From an uncultured Dehalococcoidia bacterium (GTDB lineage: Bacteria; Chloroflexota; Dehalococcoidia; Lucifugimonadales; UBA1123), in assembly GCA_951812505.1 (NCBI GenBank), contig CATOSI010000002.1, forward strand, positions 930,001 through 994,000: a stretch of DNA of 64,000 bases. Reading direction: 5' to 3'. The position numbers and the translations under genes were made by a program. This document shows positions 34,886 through 43,382 of the stretch, piece after piece. How positions within the stretch are numbered: position 1 is the first letter of the stretch; each line of letters starts with the position of its first letter. The notes under the pieces are model-generated. The model saw nothing but the letters and a program-made list of their open reading frames with translations. It did no database searches and had not been told where the DNA came from.

Positions 34886-34940
34886 ACCGTCATTTCCGCG
34901 AAAGCGGAAACCCCGAAGGGCTCGCCGCTCGGCAATCCAG
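34886..34940. repeat. Dispersed repeat family A, extended copy
   Basis: ACCGTCATTTCCGCGAAAGC then GGAAACCCCGAAGGGCTCGC and CGCTCGGCAATCCAG. It has the same extended layout as 18384-18453, with compensated stem changes (TTTCCGC/GCGGAAA), which supports selection for a hairpin. It lies between the two tautomerase-fold genes. Confidence 0.6.
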
Positions 34941-34987
34941 TATTTCAAATAGGGTAAGATCAGCAAGGAAACACTAAGGAGACAGTC

Positions 34988-35383
34988 ATGCCGTTCTACC
35001 GATGTATCGTTCCCAAAGATTCGGTGCCGTTCGATAAGCGACAGGAAGTCGCCACCGCCTTCACCGACATACACTGCGGAAGCACAGGCGCTCCCCGCAG
35101 CTTCGTTCACGTGGTATTCGATGAGGTTCCCGAAGGCGCCGACTCCGGCTACCCCACACCCTACTACGTTGATGGCGGCAACCGCGCCGGACGCCCTGAG
35201 GATGTCAAGCAGAAGCTCCTCGACGACCTCACAGGCGCGTTCATCGGGATAACCGGTGTGTCGTCCGACCTGGTCGCCGGCAGGATTAGAGAGTCCCCCG
35301 CGTCCTGGTCAATGGAGGGCGGCATGGTGCTGCCCGAACCCGGCGAAGAAGGCGACGAGTGGTACGAACACGCCGCCAACTAG
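34988..35383 (+). CDS. cis-CaaD/Cg10062-like tautomerase superfamily protein
   Basis: 131 codons; mature numbering from Pro1. Compared with cis-3-chloroacrylic acid dehalogenase and Cg10062, it keeps Pro1, His28 (FTDIHCG), the two arginines (R65 and R68 in GGNRAGRPED, matching Arg70/Arg73) and the glutamate (E109 in SMEGGMVLP, matching Glu114). The equivalent of Tyr103 seems lost (DLVAGRIRESP). Expected chemistry is Pro1-assisted hydration or tautomerisation of an unsaturated acid. The C-terminal LPEPGEEGDEWYE matches the family end. The ATG follows AAGGAG. An amidohydrolase gene lies downstream. Confidence 0.82.
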   Translation: MPFYRCIVPKDSVPFDKRQEVATAFTDIHCGSTGAPRSFVHVVFDEVPEGADSGYPTPYYVDGGNRAGRPEDVKQKLLDDLTGAFIGITGVSSDLVAGRIRESPASWSMEGGMVLPEPGEEGDEWYEHAAN

Positions 35384-35419
35384 CCTGATACCCGGCATTG
35401 GGAAACTGTTTGCAATCGT

Positions 35420-35446
35420 GAAGGGCGGCCCTTGTGGTCGCCCTTC
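35420..35446. repeat. Hairpin repeat family E, copy 1
   Basis: GAAGGGCG (35420-35427) pairs with CGCCCTTC (35439-35446); the loop region reads GCCCTTGTGGT. A related element with GGGGCAACCCTTGTGGTTGC lies at 38373-38392. It follows the tautomerase gene and might also serve as a weak terminator, but only scattered T residues follow. Confidence 0.45.
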
Positions 35447-35501
35447 ATATTCTGTTCATCCTCTCATTCTGCAATTCTGATTCAGACAATAAGGGATTTC
35501 C

Positions 35502-36341
35502 ATGCGCGCCATAGATATGCACGTCCACATTCCGCGCCAGCCGGGGCTGCCCGACATGGTCATCGAAGAGAGCCTGCGACGTTACTTCAGGCTTAACGAC
35601 TCGCCCAAACTGGCCGAAGAACTATACACCCGCTACAGCGAGTGGGACATTCTTGGTGTGGTCTTCTCTGTGGACGCGGAGACCGTCACCGGCGACCGGC
35701 CCGACACCAACGACTATGTGGCAGAGCTCGTCAACGCTCATCCTGAGCAGTTCATCGGATTCGCCACAGTGGACCCATGGAAGGAAGATCGTGCAGTTGA
35801 CGAACTGGAGCGCGCCGTAACGCAGCTTGGCCTCAAGGGACTGAAACTCCACCCGATTCACCAGGCATTCTTCCCTGATGACACATGCTTCTACCCGCTC
35901 TACGAGAAGTGTGTGGAACTCGGTATCCCGGTACTCTTCCACTCCGGGTTCGCCGCGGCGGGCATTGGTATGCCGGGCGGGGGCGGCATGAAGCTGAAGC
36001 ACGCGGCTCCGATACCCCACATAGACGATGTGGCAGCCGACTTTCCCGGCCTCACCGTGATAATGGCGCATCCCGCGTGGCCCTGGGTCGAGGAGCAGAT
36101 TGCCGTCGCGCTTCACAAACCCAACGTCTATATCGACCTGTCCGGCTGGGCGCCCAGATACATTCCCCAACAGCTTATCTACGAGGCCAACACCCGCCTC
36201 CAGGATAAGGTGTTGTTCGGCTCCGACTTCCCCTATCTGCCGCCCGACCGTTGGCTGTCCGGGTTCGACCAACTCGAAATCCGCGACGAAGTTCGCCCCA
36301 AGATACTGCTCGAAAATGCCAGGCGCGTGCTTGGCCTCTGA
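35502..36341 (+). CDS. Amidohydrolase family protein (TIM-barrel, PF04909-type)
   Basis: 279 residues. The metal-binding HxH is at 7-9 (MRAIDMHVHI). Further ligands and catalytic residues fit LKLHPIHQAF, PVLFHSGF, TVIMAHPAWPWVEE and LFGSDFPYLPP, in the order of 2-amino-3-carboxymuconate-semialdehyde decarboxylase-like enzymes. These hydrolyse or decarboxylate small acids. Together with the cis-CaaD-like gene just upstream, it suggests breakdown of an unsaturated or aromatic-derived acid; this is inference. It is convergent with the nitroreductase gene, 13 bases apart. Confidence 0.88.
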   Translation: MRAIDMHVHIPRQPGLPDMVIEESLRRYFRLNDSPKLAEELYTRYSEWDILGVVFSVDAETVTGDRPDTNDYVAELVNAHPEQFIGFATVDPWKEDRAVDELERAVTQLGLKGLKLHPIHQAFFPDDTCFYPLYEKCVELGIPVLFHSGFAAAGIGMPGGGGMKLKHAAPIPHIDDVAADFPGLTVIMAHPAWPWVEEQIAVALHKPNVYIDLSGWAPRYIPQQLIYEANTRLQDKVLFGSDFPYLPPDRWLSGFDQLEIRDEVRPKILLENARRVLGL

Positions 36342-36354
36342 TCACGCCGAGTGG

Positions 36355-36966
36355 CTACTCCAGCCACGACACCACTTCGGAGTGCGGCATACGCTGCGTA
36401 TCCGGGACCGCATCCGACTTCCCGATGAACACGACCCCGACCATAGTCCAGTCCTCATCCGCCCCCAGCGTCCGTGCTAGGTCGGGCAGCTTGGTCAGCC
36501 CTCCGGTGCTCCAGTCGAGATAAAGTCCCTCCGCAACCGCCGCCAGCGCAATGTTCTGAACCGCGCAGCACGATGTCGCGTAGTTCTCCCGCGTCACCTC
36601 TTCATTGTCTCCTGGGAGGCTGTAAACGTACACCATTGCGGGTGCGTTCAACACACGCTCCCTGCTTGCGTCCGCCGACCTCTGTTTCTGGGCCGGATTC
36701 GGGTTGACTACGCCGTCGTAGGTCGTCTGCCAGGCCACGTCCGCGATATTGTGTCTCATGGGGCTGTCTTTTCGGATAGTGAAGAAGCGGGTGGGCTCAG
36801 TGAGCCTGTGATTCGGAGCCCAGACCGCTGTGGAGAACAGTCGCTCCAGCGTCTCGTCCGAGACTGGTTCTCCGGTAAACTCCTTCACGTTGCGTCTTCG
36901 GAAAATAGCGTCATAGACGCTGACCGAGCTTTCGGGAACTTTCACGTTGCTGCTGCTTATCTTCAT
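36355..36966 (-). CDS. Nitroreductase family protein
   Basis: Start ATG 36966 (MKISSSNVKV); two earlier in-frame ATGs are less well placed relative to AGAGG. 203 residues of the FMN-dependent nitroreductase fold: FRRRNVKEFTGEPVSDETL (FMN phosphate binding), TAVWAPNHRLTEPTRFF, and the C-terminal dimer region DWSTGGLTKLPDL. These flavoproteins reduce nitro, quinone or enone groups with NAD(P)H. A strong hairpin with a U-run lies 85-120 bases upstream on the same strand. Confidence 0.88.
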   Translation of the reverse strand: MKISSSNVKVPESSVSVYDAIFRRRNVKEFTGEPVSDETLERLFSTAVWAPNHRLTEPTRFFTIRKDSPMRHNIADVAWQTTYDGVVNPNPAQKQRSADASRERVLNAPAMVYVYSLPGDNEEVTRENYATSCCAVQNIALAAVAEGLYLDWSTGGLTKLPDLARTLGADEDWTMVGVVFIGKSDAVPDTQRMPHSEVVSWLE

Positions 36967-37044
36967 ATCAATATCCATCCTCTGGGTCCAAAGCTTCATA
37001 AATTGTACCAGATATGCGAAGGTACGCGAGACGTGCCCGAAACA

Positions 37045-37086
37045 AAAAGATACGGTCCGCTGGTGTGGCCTTTCAGCGGACCGTAT
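37045..37086 (-). terminator. Strong intrinsic terminator without a visible upstream gene
   Basis: Read on the - strand, ATACGGTCCGCTG pairs over 13 bases with CAGCGGACCGTAT around an 11-base loop and is followed by CTTTTTG. No - strand gene lies between here and 37319, where a + gene begins, so the transcript it ends is unidentified. It may insulate the nitroreductase gene or end a small RNA made from 37087-37318. Confidence 0.7.
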
Positions 37087-37318
37087 TGCAGGGTAAGGGG
37101 ATGGAGCAATGTTCTTTGGCTTCCTAGTATTTAGGATACAGGCTCATTATTAAACTCACATTAAGCCTCTGTTAGGTTTGTGTGAAAATTCTCATGCGCT
37201 TATACTCTTTCATGCGATTGGCATTTGAAGTATTCCCCGATCCGGCAGGACGACTTTGTCGCCAATTCGTCTCCGAAGAATTTAGGCAGACATCCAAGAG
37301 AGGTCCAGGAAACGGCCA

Positions 37319-38053
37319 TTGGCGCAACTCAAAGGCCACGAGCGGGCGCGGTACGTTACCCGGATGTTCGCCCGAATCTCGCGGCGATACGACCTGATGA
37401 ACTCCGTCATGTCCGGCGGCAGACACTACGCCTGGCGTCGAACGGCGACGACAATGGCCGTCGAGGGACTGCGGGGCAGGGCGCTGGACGTCGCCACCGG
37501 CACCGGAGACTTCGCCTTCGACCTCGCGCGCAGGCCGGAAGTGACCTCGGTCGTCGGGCTGGACTTCACCCGCGAGATGATGGAACTCGGCCTGCCTAAG
37601 GCGCAGCGACAGGGCGTCCGACAACTCGTGTCCTTCACTGAGGGCGACGCGCACGGCCTCCCGTTCCCGGATAACTCCTTCATCTGCGCGACTGTCGGCT
37701 TTGGGATACGCAACTTCATTGACGTGCCCCGGGCGTTGAGCGAGATGGCCAGAGTCGTCGAACCGGGTGGACGGGTAGTGTCTCTCGAGATAGTCAGGCA
37801 GGACGGCAGGGGACCGATAAGCCGGCTTGCACGATTTCACTTCCGATACATCACTCCGTGGATAGGGAGCGCTCTCGCCGGGGACCGCGAGGCCTACACC
37901 TATCTTCCGCAGTCCGCCCAGGGCTTCATGTCGGCCCCGGAACTAGCTGAGGCGATGGAAGAAGCTGGGCTGGAGGCCACGACCTACAGGAAATTGGCTC
38001 TCGGCGCTGTGGCCATCCACGTTGGCATGAAGCCACGACGTAATACGTGTTAG
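37319..38053 (+). CDS. ubiE: Demethylmenaquinone methyltransferase (MenG/UbiE)
   Basis: Start TTG 37319 after AGGA. 244 residues. Carries the last methylation of menaquinone, or the C-methylation of ubiquinone precursors. Family signatures are YDLMNSVMSGGRHYAWRR (24-41), SAM motif I LDVATGTGDFAF (56-67), VGLDFTREMM, and the late NFIDVPRALSEMARVVEPGGRVVSLEI. These agree with UbiE/MenG rather than generic methyltransferases. No other men genes are in the window, but the TTG start and spacing suggest single-gene expression. A NifU-C-like gene follows on the same strand. Confidence 0.93.
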   Translation: MAQLKGHERARYVTRMFARISRRYDLMNSVMSGGRHYAWRRTATTMAVEGLRGRALDVATGTGDFAFDLARRPEVTSVVGLDFTREMMELGLPKAQRQGVRQLVSFTEGDAHGLPFPDNSFICATVGFGIRNFIDVPRALSEMARVVEPGGRVVSLEIVRQDGRGPISRLARFHFRYITPWIGSALAGDREAYTYLPQSAQGFMSAPELAEAMEEAGLEATTYRKLALGAVAIHVGMKPRRNTC

Positions 38054-38087
38054 TATTTACAAACCCAGATTTCAGGAGCGGCACAAG

Positions 38088-38330
38088 ATGACCACCAACA
38101 CAGACCCGGGTATTGATAACATCCTCAGAAACGTACAGGTTGTGGCGGCCTCCGAGGGCGGCTCGATTGAGTTCGTCGAGGCGACCGGCGGCAAGCTGGT
38201 CGTGGAGTACACGCCCGGCGTCAACGAAGAGTGCCCGGAATGCGTCCCCACTCACGACCTTATAAAGATGATGATGAAGACCTCGGTCAGCGTACACGCC
38301 CCCTACATCACCGAGATTGAGGTACGCTAG
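38088..38330 (+). CDS. NifU C-terminal-domain-like small protein
   Basis: 80 residues. GGSIEFVEATGGKLVVEYT followed by ECPECV and LIKMMMKTSVS...PYITEIEV has the order of the NifU C-terminal (Nfu) domain, where GDIELV, a Cys-x-x-Cys and a helix ending in VxEV are expected. The pair is C-P-E-C here. Nfu domains carry iron-sulphur clusters to targets. The protein is stand-alone and close to the menaquinone methyltransferase gene. The sequence is divergent, so cluster binding is an inference. Confidence 0.6.
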   Translation: MTTNTDPGIDNILRNVQVVAASEGGSIEFVEATGGKLVVEYTPGVNEECPECVPTHDLIKMMMKTSVSVHAPYITEIEVR

Positions 38331-38372
38331 CTACGGGCTCGTTCCAGTGTTGTATCAGCGTTTCATTCCGTA

Positions 38373-38393
38373 GGGGCAACCCTTGTGGTTGCC
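38373..38393. repeat. Hairpin repeat family E, copy 2
   Basis: GGGGCAACCCTTGTGGTTGC plus a final C; the arms GGCAACC and GGTTGCC pair. It is a second copy of the element at 35420 and lies between the NifU-like and threonine synthase genes, which converge. Confidence 0.5.
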
Positions 38394-38434
38394 TGTCAGT
38401 CGGGATTAAATCGGACAGTCGGAAGACACCTTAG

Positions 38435-39601
38435 CTATACAAGGTCCAAGTTCTTCAGACCGGATCCCGTGTTCAGAAGCAGAATGTTCTCGTCCGGGTC
38501 GAGCAGGCCGTCCGACAGTAACTTCTCCAGGGCGGCGGCCGTCGCCGCGCCTTCGGGACATATGAACATTCCCTCCGACCGCGCCACGCGGCCCATATAG
38601 TCTCGTATCTCGTCGTCAGATACCGTAAGCGCGCCGCCGCCGCTTTCTCGAACAGCGTTCAGTATCAGATAGTCGCCGATACCGCCGGGCACCCGGATTC
38701 CCGGCGCGATTGTCTGAGCGTCCTGCCACGGTTCGGCGAACTCGGTCCCCTGCTCGAACGCGCGGACCATCGGGGCGCATCCCTCGGCTTGCACCGCGAA
38801 CATCTTAGGCCTGTGCGACCCGATCCAGCCCATCGCCTCCATTTCCGCGAATGCCTTCCACATCCCGACAATCCCGGTCCCACCGCCCGTCGGGTAAATG
38901 ATGGCGTCCGGCAGAGTCCACCCCGCCTGCTCCGCGATCTCGTACCCCATCGTCTTCTTGCCCTCCACCCTGTACGGCTCCTGGAGCGTTGAGACGTCGA
39001 ACAGGCCCTCCTCTGCGGCGCGCGCCCGGCTCAGGACACCCGCGTCGCTGATCAGACCATCAATCAGATTCAGCTCGCCGCCGGTTATCACGACCTCCTT
39101 CTGATTAGACTCCGGCGCATCCTGTGGCATGAACACGAACGACTCGATCCCGGCCTTCGCCGCGTACGCAGTCATCGCGCCCGCTGCGTTGCCGGCCGAC
39201 GGCATCGTTATCTTTGCGATGCCTAGTTCCTTCGCCTTCGACACCGCCGCAGACAGCCCCCTCGCCTTGAAGGAAGCGGTCGGGTTTACGCCTTCGTCTT
39301 TGATATAGAGGTCGGAGCAGCCCATTTCCGGCCCGAACCGTTCCGCCTTGAAGATGGGCGTGAATCCTTCCCCAAGCGTGACGACATTGGCAGGGTCCCG
39401 CACCGGCATCACCTCGAAGTATCGCCACATATTCGCGGGTCTGTCTTTCAGCATTTCCTTGTCCAGCGCGGCAGACGCGCCTTCCAGATCGTAGCGTGGG
39501 TACAGGACCTTCCCGCACTCGGCGCAAAGCCGATTCGCTTCGTCCGCCGAGTACGCGGCGTCACAGTAAGTACATTCCAGGTTAGTCAGGTAGCTGTGCA
39601 T
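38435..39601 (-). CDS. thrC: Threonine synthase-like PLP enzyme
   Basis: Start ATG 39601 after GGAAGGA; the TTG at 39613 lies within that site. 388 residues. An N-terminal zinc ribbon has C10, C13, C26 and C29, as in short threonine synthases. The PLP lysine is K112 in NPTASFKARG, with the phosphate-binding PTGGGTGIVG loop and SAGNAAGAM. It converts O-phosphohomoserine to threonine. A related cysteate or diaminopropionate enzyme cannot be excluded, since the family is broad. Its expected product feeds isoleucine synthesis along with IlvD, although the genes are far apart. Confidence 0.88.
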   Translation of the reverse strand: MHSYLTNLECTYCDAAYSADEANRLCAECGKVLYPRYDLEGASAALDKEMLKDRPANMWRYFEVMPVRDPANVVTLGEGFTPIFKAERFGPEMGCSDLYIKDEGVNPTASFKARGLSAAVSKAKELGIAKITMPSAGNAAGAMTAYAAKAGIESFVFMPQDAPESNQKEVVITGGELNLIDGLISDAGVLSRARAAEEGLFDVSTLQEPYRVEGKKTMGYEIAEQAGWTLPDAIIYPTGGGTGIVGMWKAFAEMEAMGWIGSHRPKMFAVQAEGCAPMVRAFEQGTEFAEPWQDAQTIAPGIRVPGGIGDYLILNAVRESGGGALTVSDDEIRDYMGRVARSEGMFICPEGAATAAALEKLLSDGLLDPDENILLLNTGSGLKNLDLV

Positions 39602-39618
39602 GGTTCCTTCCAAATAGG

Positions 39619-40035
39619 TCAGATTGGGCTAAGCATTGTCAAAAGGCCAGCGTCCGGGTACAGGGTATGCCTCGTTATGACCCGGCCACGGGGTGGCATG
39701 GTTGTGATGATGAAAGTAAGAGGTTCGTCCGAAGATACATTGCGGAACTGGAAGTGCGTTCCCGTCTCTATCGTGAGGCTGATGCCACGCTCCACGTCCG
39801 TAACGGCTTCATCGCGACCAGACTTTCGCCATACCTGCCCATGCCCTGATATGAAGTACCACACCTCATCCACCGTTCGATGCGACACAGGATATGAGAC
39901 CGCTCCGGGCGGCAGCGTGCAATGCACCAGACTGCCCCTATTCGTCTGGACGAGTTCTCGTATTTCGGAGCCGTCAGGCGCAAGAACTGTGTAGTCTTCA
40001 GGCAGTCGGGCGGTTTGCAATGGAATACCAGTCAT
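39619..40035 (-). CDS. Cupin domain protein
   Basis: Start ATG 40035 (MTGIPLQTARLPED). The frame is open further upstream, but that part belongs to a broken deacetylase gene. 138 residues with a single cupin barrel: GAVSYPVSHRTVDEVWYFISGHGQVW gives the first motif (with H, E and the glycine turn), and GTHFQFRNVSSDEPL the second. Metal ligands are plausible but not complete, with H, E and H visible. Small cupins bind sugars or regulate; the function is not set. It ends 17 bases before the threonine synthase start, so it may be co-transcribed with it. Confidence 0.75.
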   Translation of the reverse strand: MTGIPLQTARLPEDYTVLAPDGSEIRELVQTNRGSLVHCTLPPGAVSYPVSHRTVDEVWYFISGHGQVWRKSGRDEAVTDVERGISLTIETGTHFQFRNVSSDEPLTFIITTMPPRGRVITRHTLYPDAGLLTMLSPI

Positions 40036-40090
40036 CACGATTGCACCAATAGTAGCACAGCGGGATGTATCGGCGAGAATACCTGAGGTC

Positions 40091-40994
40091 CTAATGCTGC
40101 TGCGATGGGGGATACTTCTCCAGCCAACCACCGCGCGATCTCGACACGCCTGGCTGAACCATACGTCCGAAAAGCCGGTTGCGTATTCGAGGAAATCTCT
40201 CAGGGCGGCCGCGCGCGACGGGCGACCCACGATCCGGCAGTGCAGTCCGATGTTCATCATCTTGGGAGACTCTGCGCCCTCTTCGTACAGGATGCCGAAT
40301 GTGTTCTTTAGCGTCTCATAGAAGTCCGAAGGGCTATTCATGCCACCGCGCCAGAATCGCGTGTCGTTCACTTCTAGCGAGTATGGAACAACCAGCCAAG
40401 GCTTGCCGCCGACCTCCACGTAGTAGGGAATATCGTCAGCGTAGGAGTTGGAGTCGTACAGGAATCCACCCTCCTCTACGACAAGCTCACGTGTGTTAAG
40501 GCTCGGCGCGTACCTCGTGTACCAGCCCAGCGGACGCTCGCCCGTGCTGCGCTGTATGGACTCTACGGCCTTGGCAATTGCTTCCCGCTCCGAGTCTGCG
40601 GTCCATGCGATAGTACTCCTCCCAGCGATAGCCGTGTCCGAATACTTCGTGCCCTGTCTCACGATCTCGGGGCCAACTCCGGGTTGCGTTCCAGCGCCAG
40701 AGCGCAGCAGTAGAAGGTGGCCGGTACGTTGAATCTCTCCAGGAGCCGCAATACTCGCCACACGCCCGCCCTGCTGCCGTACTCGAAGAAGGATTCGTTG
40801 GCCAGGTCGCGCTCATTGAGAGGCAGAGGCGACGGGACCTCACTGTTAGTCTTCGCGTTGGGGGTCGCCGTCGAGCAGCGAGTACTCGGAGCCTTCCTCG
40901 TAGTTGACCACGATAGAGACGGCTACGCGAGCGCCGTTCGGCCACTGGACCTTGGGGGATGTTGGCCGTAGCCTACGAAGTCGCGTTCGATCAT
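40091..40994 (-). pseudogene. Polysaccharide deacetylase / PuuE-type gene broken by several one-base indels
   Basis: Pieces in all three frames join into one familiar protein: MIERDFVGYGQHPP at 40994, then ARVAVSIVVNYEEGSEYSLL, FFEYGSRAGVWRVLRLLERF, EVFGHGYRWEEYYRMD, SEREAIAKAVESIQRSTGER, and LHCRIVGRPSRAAALRDFL, ending QQH at 40091. The NYEEGSE and HGYRWEEY segments are typical of polysaccharide deacetylases of the allantoinase (PuuE) group. I count about seven frame changes, each explained by one inserted or missing base (for example at the C/A run near 40947 and at TAAC near 40848). The gene is inactive as read, or the sequence holds uncorrected indels. Confidence 0.78.
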
Positions 40995-41016
40995 GTCTGG
41001 TTCTGCGGAGTGGCGG

Positions 41017-41928
41017 TCAGCGAGACTCTTCCGAGCCGCCTTCGTCGTCTTCGCCCGTTACCTCTCGCAGGAACTGTTCGACATCGGGCGCAAGTTCCGC
41101 GGTCGCCTCTTCTTCCTCTTCCTCTTCGCCGGCCAGAACGCGATCATAGTACGACTCCAGCCTGCCGATCAGAGAGCGCACCTCGGGATTGCCCTCGACG
41201 GCCCTGTTGACATCCTCATACTGTCGTTCGCCGCGCGCGGTGTCCGAGAGCGAGAGAGGAAGGTCGTACATTGCGCAGAGTATCTCGACGATTCGCGCCG
41301 AACCCATGTGGTCTTCGTCAAGCTGCATATACTGGGGCAGGTGTGCCATCAAGCTCGTGGTCACGACCTCTTTATTGACCAACAGGTCGGTCACCATGTT
41401 GACGATGCTCGTCGGTCCCTGGTAGGTGCTGCGTCTCTGCGAAACCAGTCCGCGCGCTTTCGCGGCTTGTTCGTCCGACATAGTGCCTGTCACCAGCAGA
41501 GGCCTCGTATGCGGCACTGAGTCGTACATGCCGCCAATACGACAGTACTCCTGAATGTCGAAGTGTGCCAGCACCTCTGATATGGCGCCGCAGTAGGTCT
41601 CTCCGAAATTGTGGGGTTCCCGAACGTGCAGAAACAGGTAGTCCCGGTCTGTCGAGCCATCGTGAGCATAGTGGATTATGCTATTGGGCGTCGTAAATAC
41701 TCGCTCGCCGTTGACGGTTCTCATCCGGGGCCTGTACCGAGTGAAGTCGAAAAACTTGCCTGGCTCGGCTAGTCTCCCCAACTCCTTCGCGCCCAGATGG
41801 CGCTGCAGGATATTCAGAGAAAGTGTTCCTACTTTCCCCACATCAATCCAGGGTCGGAGCATAGCGATGGCTATGGGGCGATTCAGCTCCGGCAAGGGTT
41901 CTTTGAATTCAAATTCACCTATTCTCAT
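41017..41928 (-). CDS. PAC2 family protein
   Basis: 303 residues, intact. The PAC2 (proteasome assembly chaperone-like) fold is seen in RPIAIAMLRPWIDVGKVGT, then FFDFTRYRPRMRTVNGERVF, NSIIHYAH, DYLFLHVREPH and YCRIGGMYDSVPHTRP. Bacterial and archaeal PAC2 proteins are of unknown function, sometimes linked to protein quality control or ATP-grasp partners. The C-terminus is strongly acidic (seven glutamates in a row near 270) and probably disordered. The deacetylase relic starts 22 bases downstream, suggesting they once formed an operon. Confidence 0.82.
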   Translation of the reverse strand: MRIGEFEFKEPLPELNRPIAIAMLRPWIDVGKVGTLSLNILQRHLGAKELGRLAEPGKFFDFTRYRPRMRTVNGERVFTTPNSIIHYAHDGSTDRDYLFLHVREPHNFGETYCGAISEVLAHFDIQEYCRIGGMYDSVPHTRPLLVTGTMSDEQAAKARGLVSQRRSTYQGPTSIVNMVTDLLVNKEVVTTSLMAHLPQYMQLDEDHMGSARIVEILCAMYDLPLSLSDTARGERQYEDVNRAVEGNPEVRSLIGRLESYYDRVLAGEEEEEEEATAELAPDVEQFLREVTGEDDEGGSEESR

Positions 41929-42039
41929 ATACCTATCGTGCCAAAATTTCAGTTATTTCGCAACCCCGTTACAGAGTCGTCTCTGATAGAAAACGTATCG
42001 TGGGACACTCTTGGATCCCGCGATTCGCCTTCTAAATGG

Positions 42040-43374
42040 CTACTTTACCCGTTCAACGACCCGGCGCGTTGCGTCCACGAGCGTATCGATGTCTGCGGTT
42101 TCGGTAAGCGAATTCATCGCTCCCGCCGCGCCTGTCTGGAGAAGAACTCCCTCGTTGAGCAAGCCGGTAAACAGCGCTCGCCGCATCGTCCCATCCGACC
42201 GGACGACCGAGCGGTAGTCTCTGATCTGTTCCGATGTAAAGTGAATGCCGAACAGCGACCCGATCCCAGTTACCTGCGCCGGAACCTCGAACTCGTCGAA
42301 CACGGCGCTCAATTTGGAGCGAAGTTCGCTGCCCAGAGCGTTCATCCGGTCATAGACTTCGGGAGTGAGGTGATTCATAACTACCTCGCCCGCGGCCATC
42401 GTAACAGGGTTGGCATTGAATGTTCCGGCGTGCGGAATCGCTGCGCCGCTCGTAGGATCGAACAGTTCCATGATGTCCGCTCGTCCTCCGAACGCTCCGA
42501 CAGGCGTCCCTCCGCCTATTATCTTTCCAAAGGCCGTCATGTCCGGTATCACACCGAGCGTCTCCTGTGCGCCCCCAGGCGCTATGCGGAAGCTCTGCAC
42601 CTCGTCGAATATCAAGACTATGCCGAGCTCGGTCGTCAGATCGCGCAGCCCCCTCAGGAACTCGGTGTCCCCGGGCAAATAGCCAAAGCTGGAGACGACG
42701 GGCTCCATAATCAGGCAGGCCACCTCGCTCGCGTTCTCCCGCAACACTCGTTCACACCAGTCAAGATCGTTGTATGGCAGAACGATCACCTGCTCCAGAA
42801 TGCTGTCCGGCAGGCCGGGATGTTCGGCAATGGGTGTCGGTCCCGACGGGTCCAGCTTTTCCAGCGGAGGACGGACGCTTACCGAGACGTACTCGTGCGC
42901 GCCGTGATAGCCGCCCTCGAACTTGGCAATCTTCTGCCTGCCCGTATAGGTGCGGGCGGCGCGAATAGCCATCAGCGTGCCTTCGGTGCCTGAATTGGTG
43001 AATCGCACCAGGTCGAGCGATGGCACTCTTTCCGTGAGTATCTTTGCCAGCCTTACCTGCTGGTCGGTCGGGCCGGTGAACGCTGTTCCTCTCGCGGCCT
43101 GCTCCTGTATCGCGGCGGTAACGTCCGGGTGGGCGTGCCCAAGAATCAGGCTGGTGGCGTTTATCATGAAGTCCAGCAGACGATTGCCGTCAGCGTCATA
43201 GATGTAGTGTCCTTCGCCCCTCTCGATGAAGTGCGGGTATGGGTCGAAGAACGCCGTCCCCCTGGAACTTCCACCGGGCAGGTACTTCTGCGCTTCGGCT
43301 TGCTTGCTCTGGGATACGGGCGTACTTCGGACGAAGCGGTCTATCTCTTGCTGGAGTTTGTCTTCTGTTGACAT
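42040..43374 (-). CDS. Class III aminotransferase, glutamate-1-semialdehyde 2,1-aminomutase-like
   Basis: 444 residues. The fold-type I PLP site is complete: FTNSGTEGTLMAIRAAR (phosphate cup, 125-141), YHGAHEY, FDEVQSFR (D257) and the Schiff-base lysine K284 in TAFGKIIGGG. YLPGGSSRG near the N-terminus is characteristic of HemL-like enzymes. True HemL makes aminolevulinate for haem; paralogues act on other amino acids. Absence of haem genes nearby makes a HemL-like aminotransferase the safer call. It converges with no gene; a glyoxalase-fold gene lies just upstream of its terminus on the same strand. Confidence 0.87.
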   Translation of the reverse strand: MSTEDKLQQEIDRFVRSTPVSQSKQAEAQKYLPGGSSRGTAFFDPYPHFIERGEGHYIYDADGNRLLDFMINATSLILGHAHPDVTAAIQEQAARGTAFTGPTDQQVRLAKILTERVPSLDLVRFTNSGTEGTLMAIRAARTYTGRQKIAKFEGGYHGAHEYVSVSVRPPLEKLDPSGPTPIAEHPGLPDSILEQVIVLPYNDLDWCERVLRENASEVACLIMEPVVSSFGYLPGDTEFLRGLRDLTTELGIVLIFDEVQSFRIAPGGAQETLGVIPDMTAFGKIIGGGTPVGAFGGRADIMELFDPTSGAAIPHAGTFNANPVTMAAGEVVMNHLTPEVYDRMNALGSELRSKLSAVFDEFEVPAQVTGIGSLFGIHFTSEQIRDYRSVVRSDGTMRRALFTGLLNEGVLLQTGAAGAMNSLTETADIDTLVDATRRVVERVK

Positions 43375-43382
43375 GGGCTTTC

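Noticed and set aside
39619-40761. A single 380-residue deacetylase-cupin fusion
   Set aside because: The cupin has its own ATG, and the deacetylase needs a different frame at both ends; the fusion results from an indel that removed the deacetylase stop.
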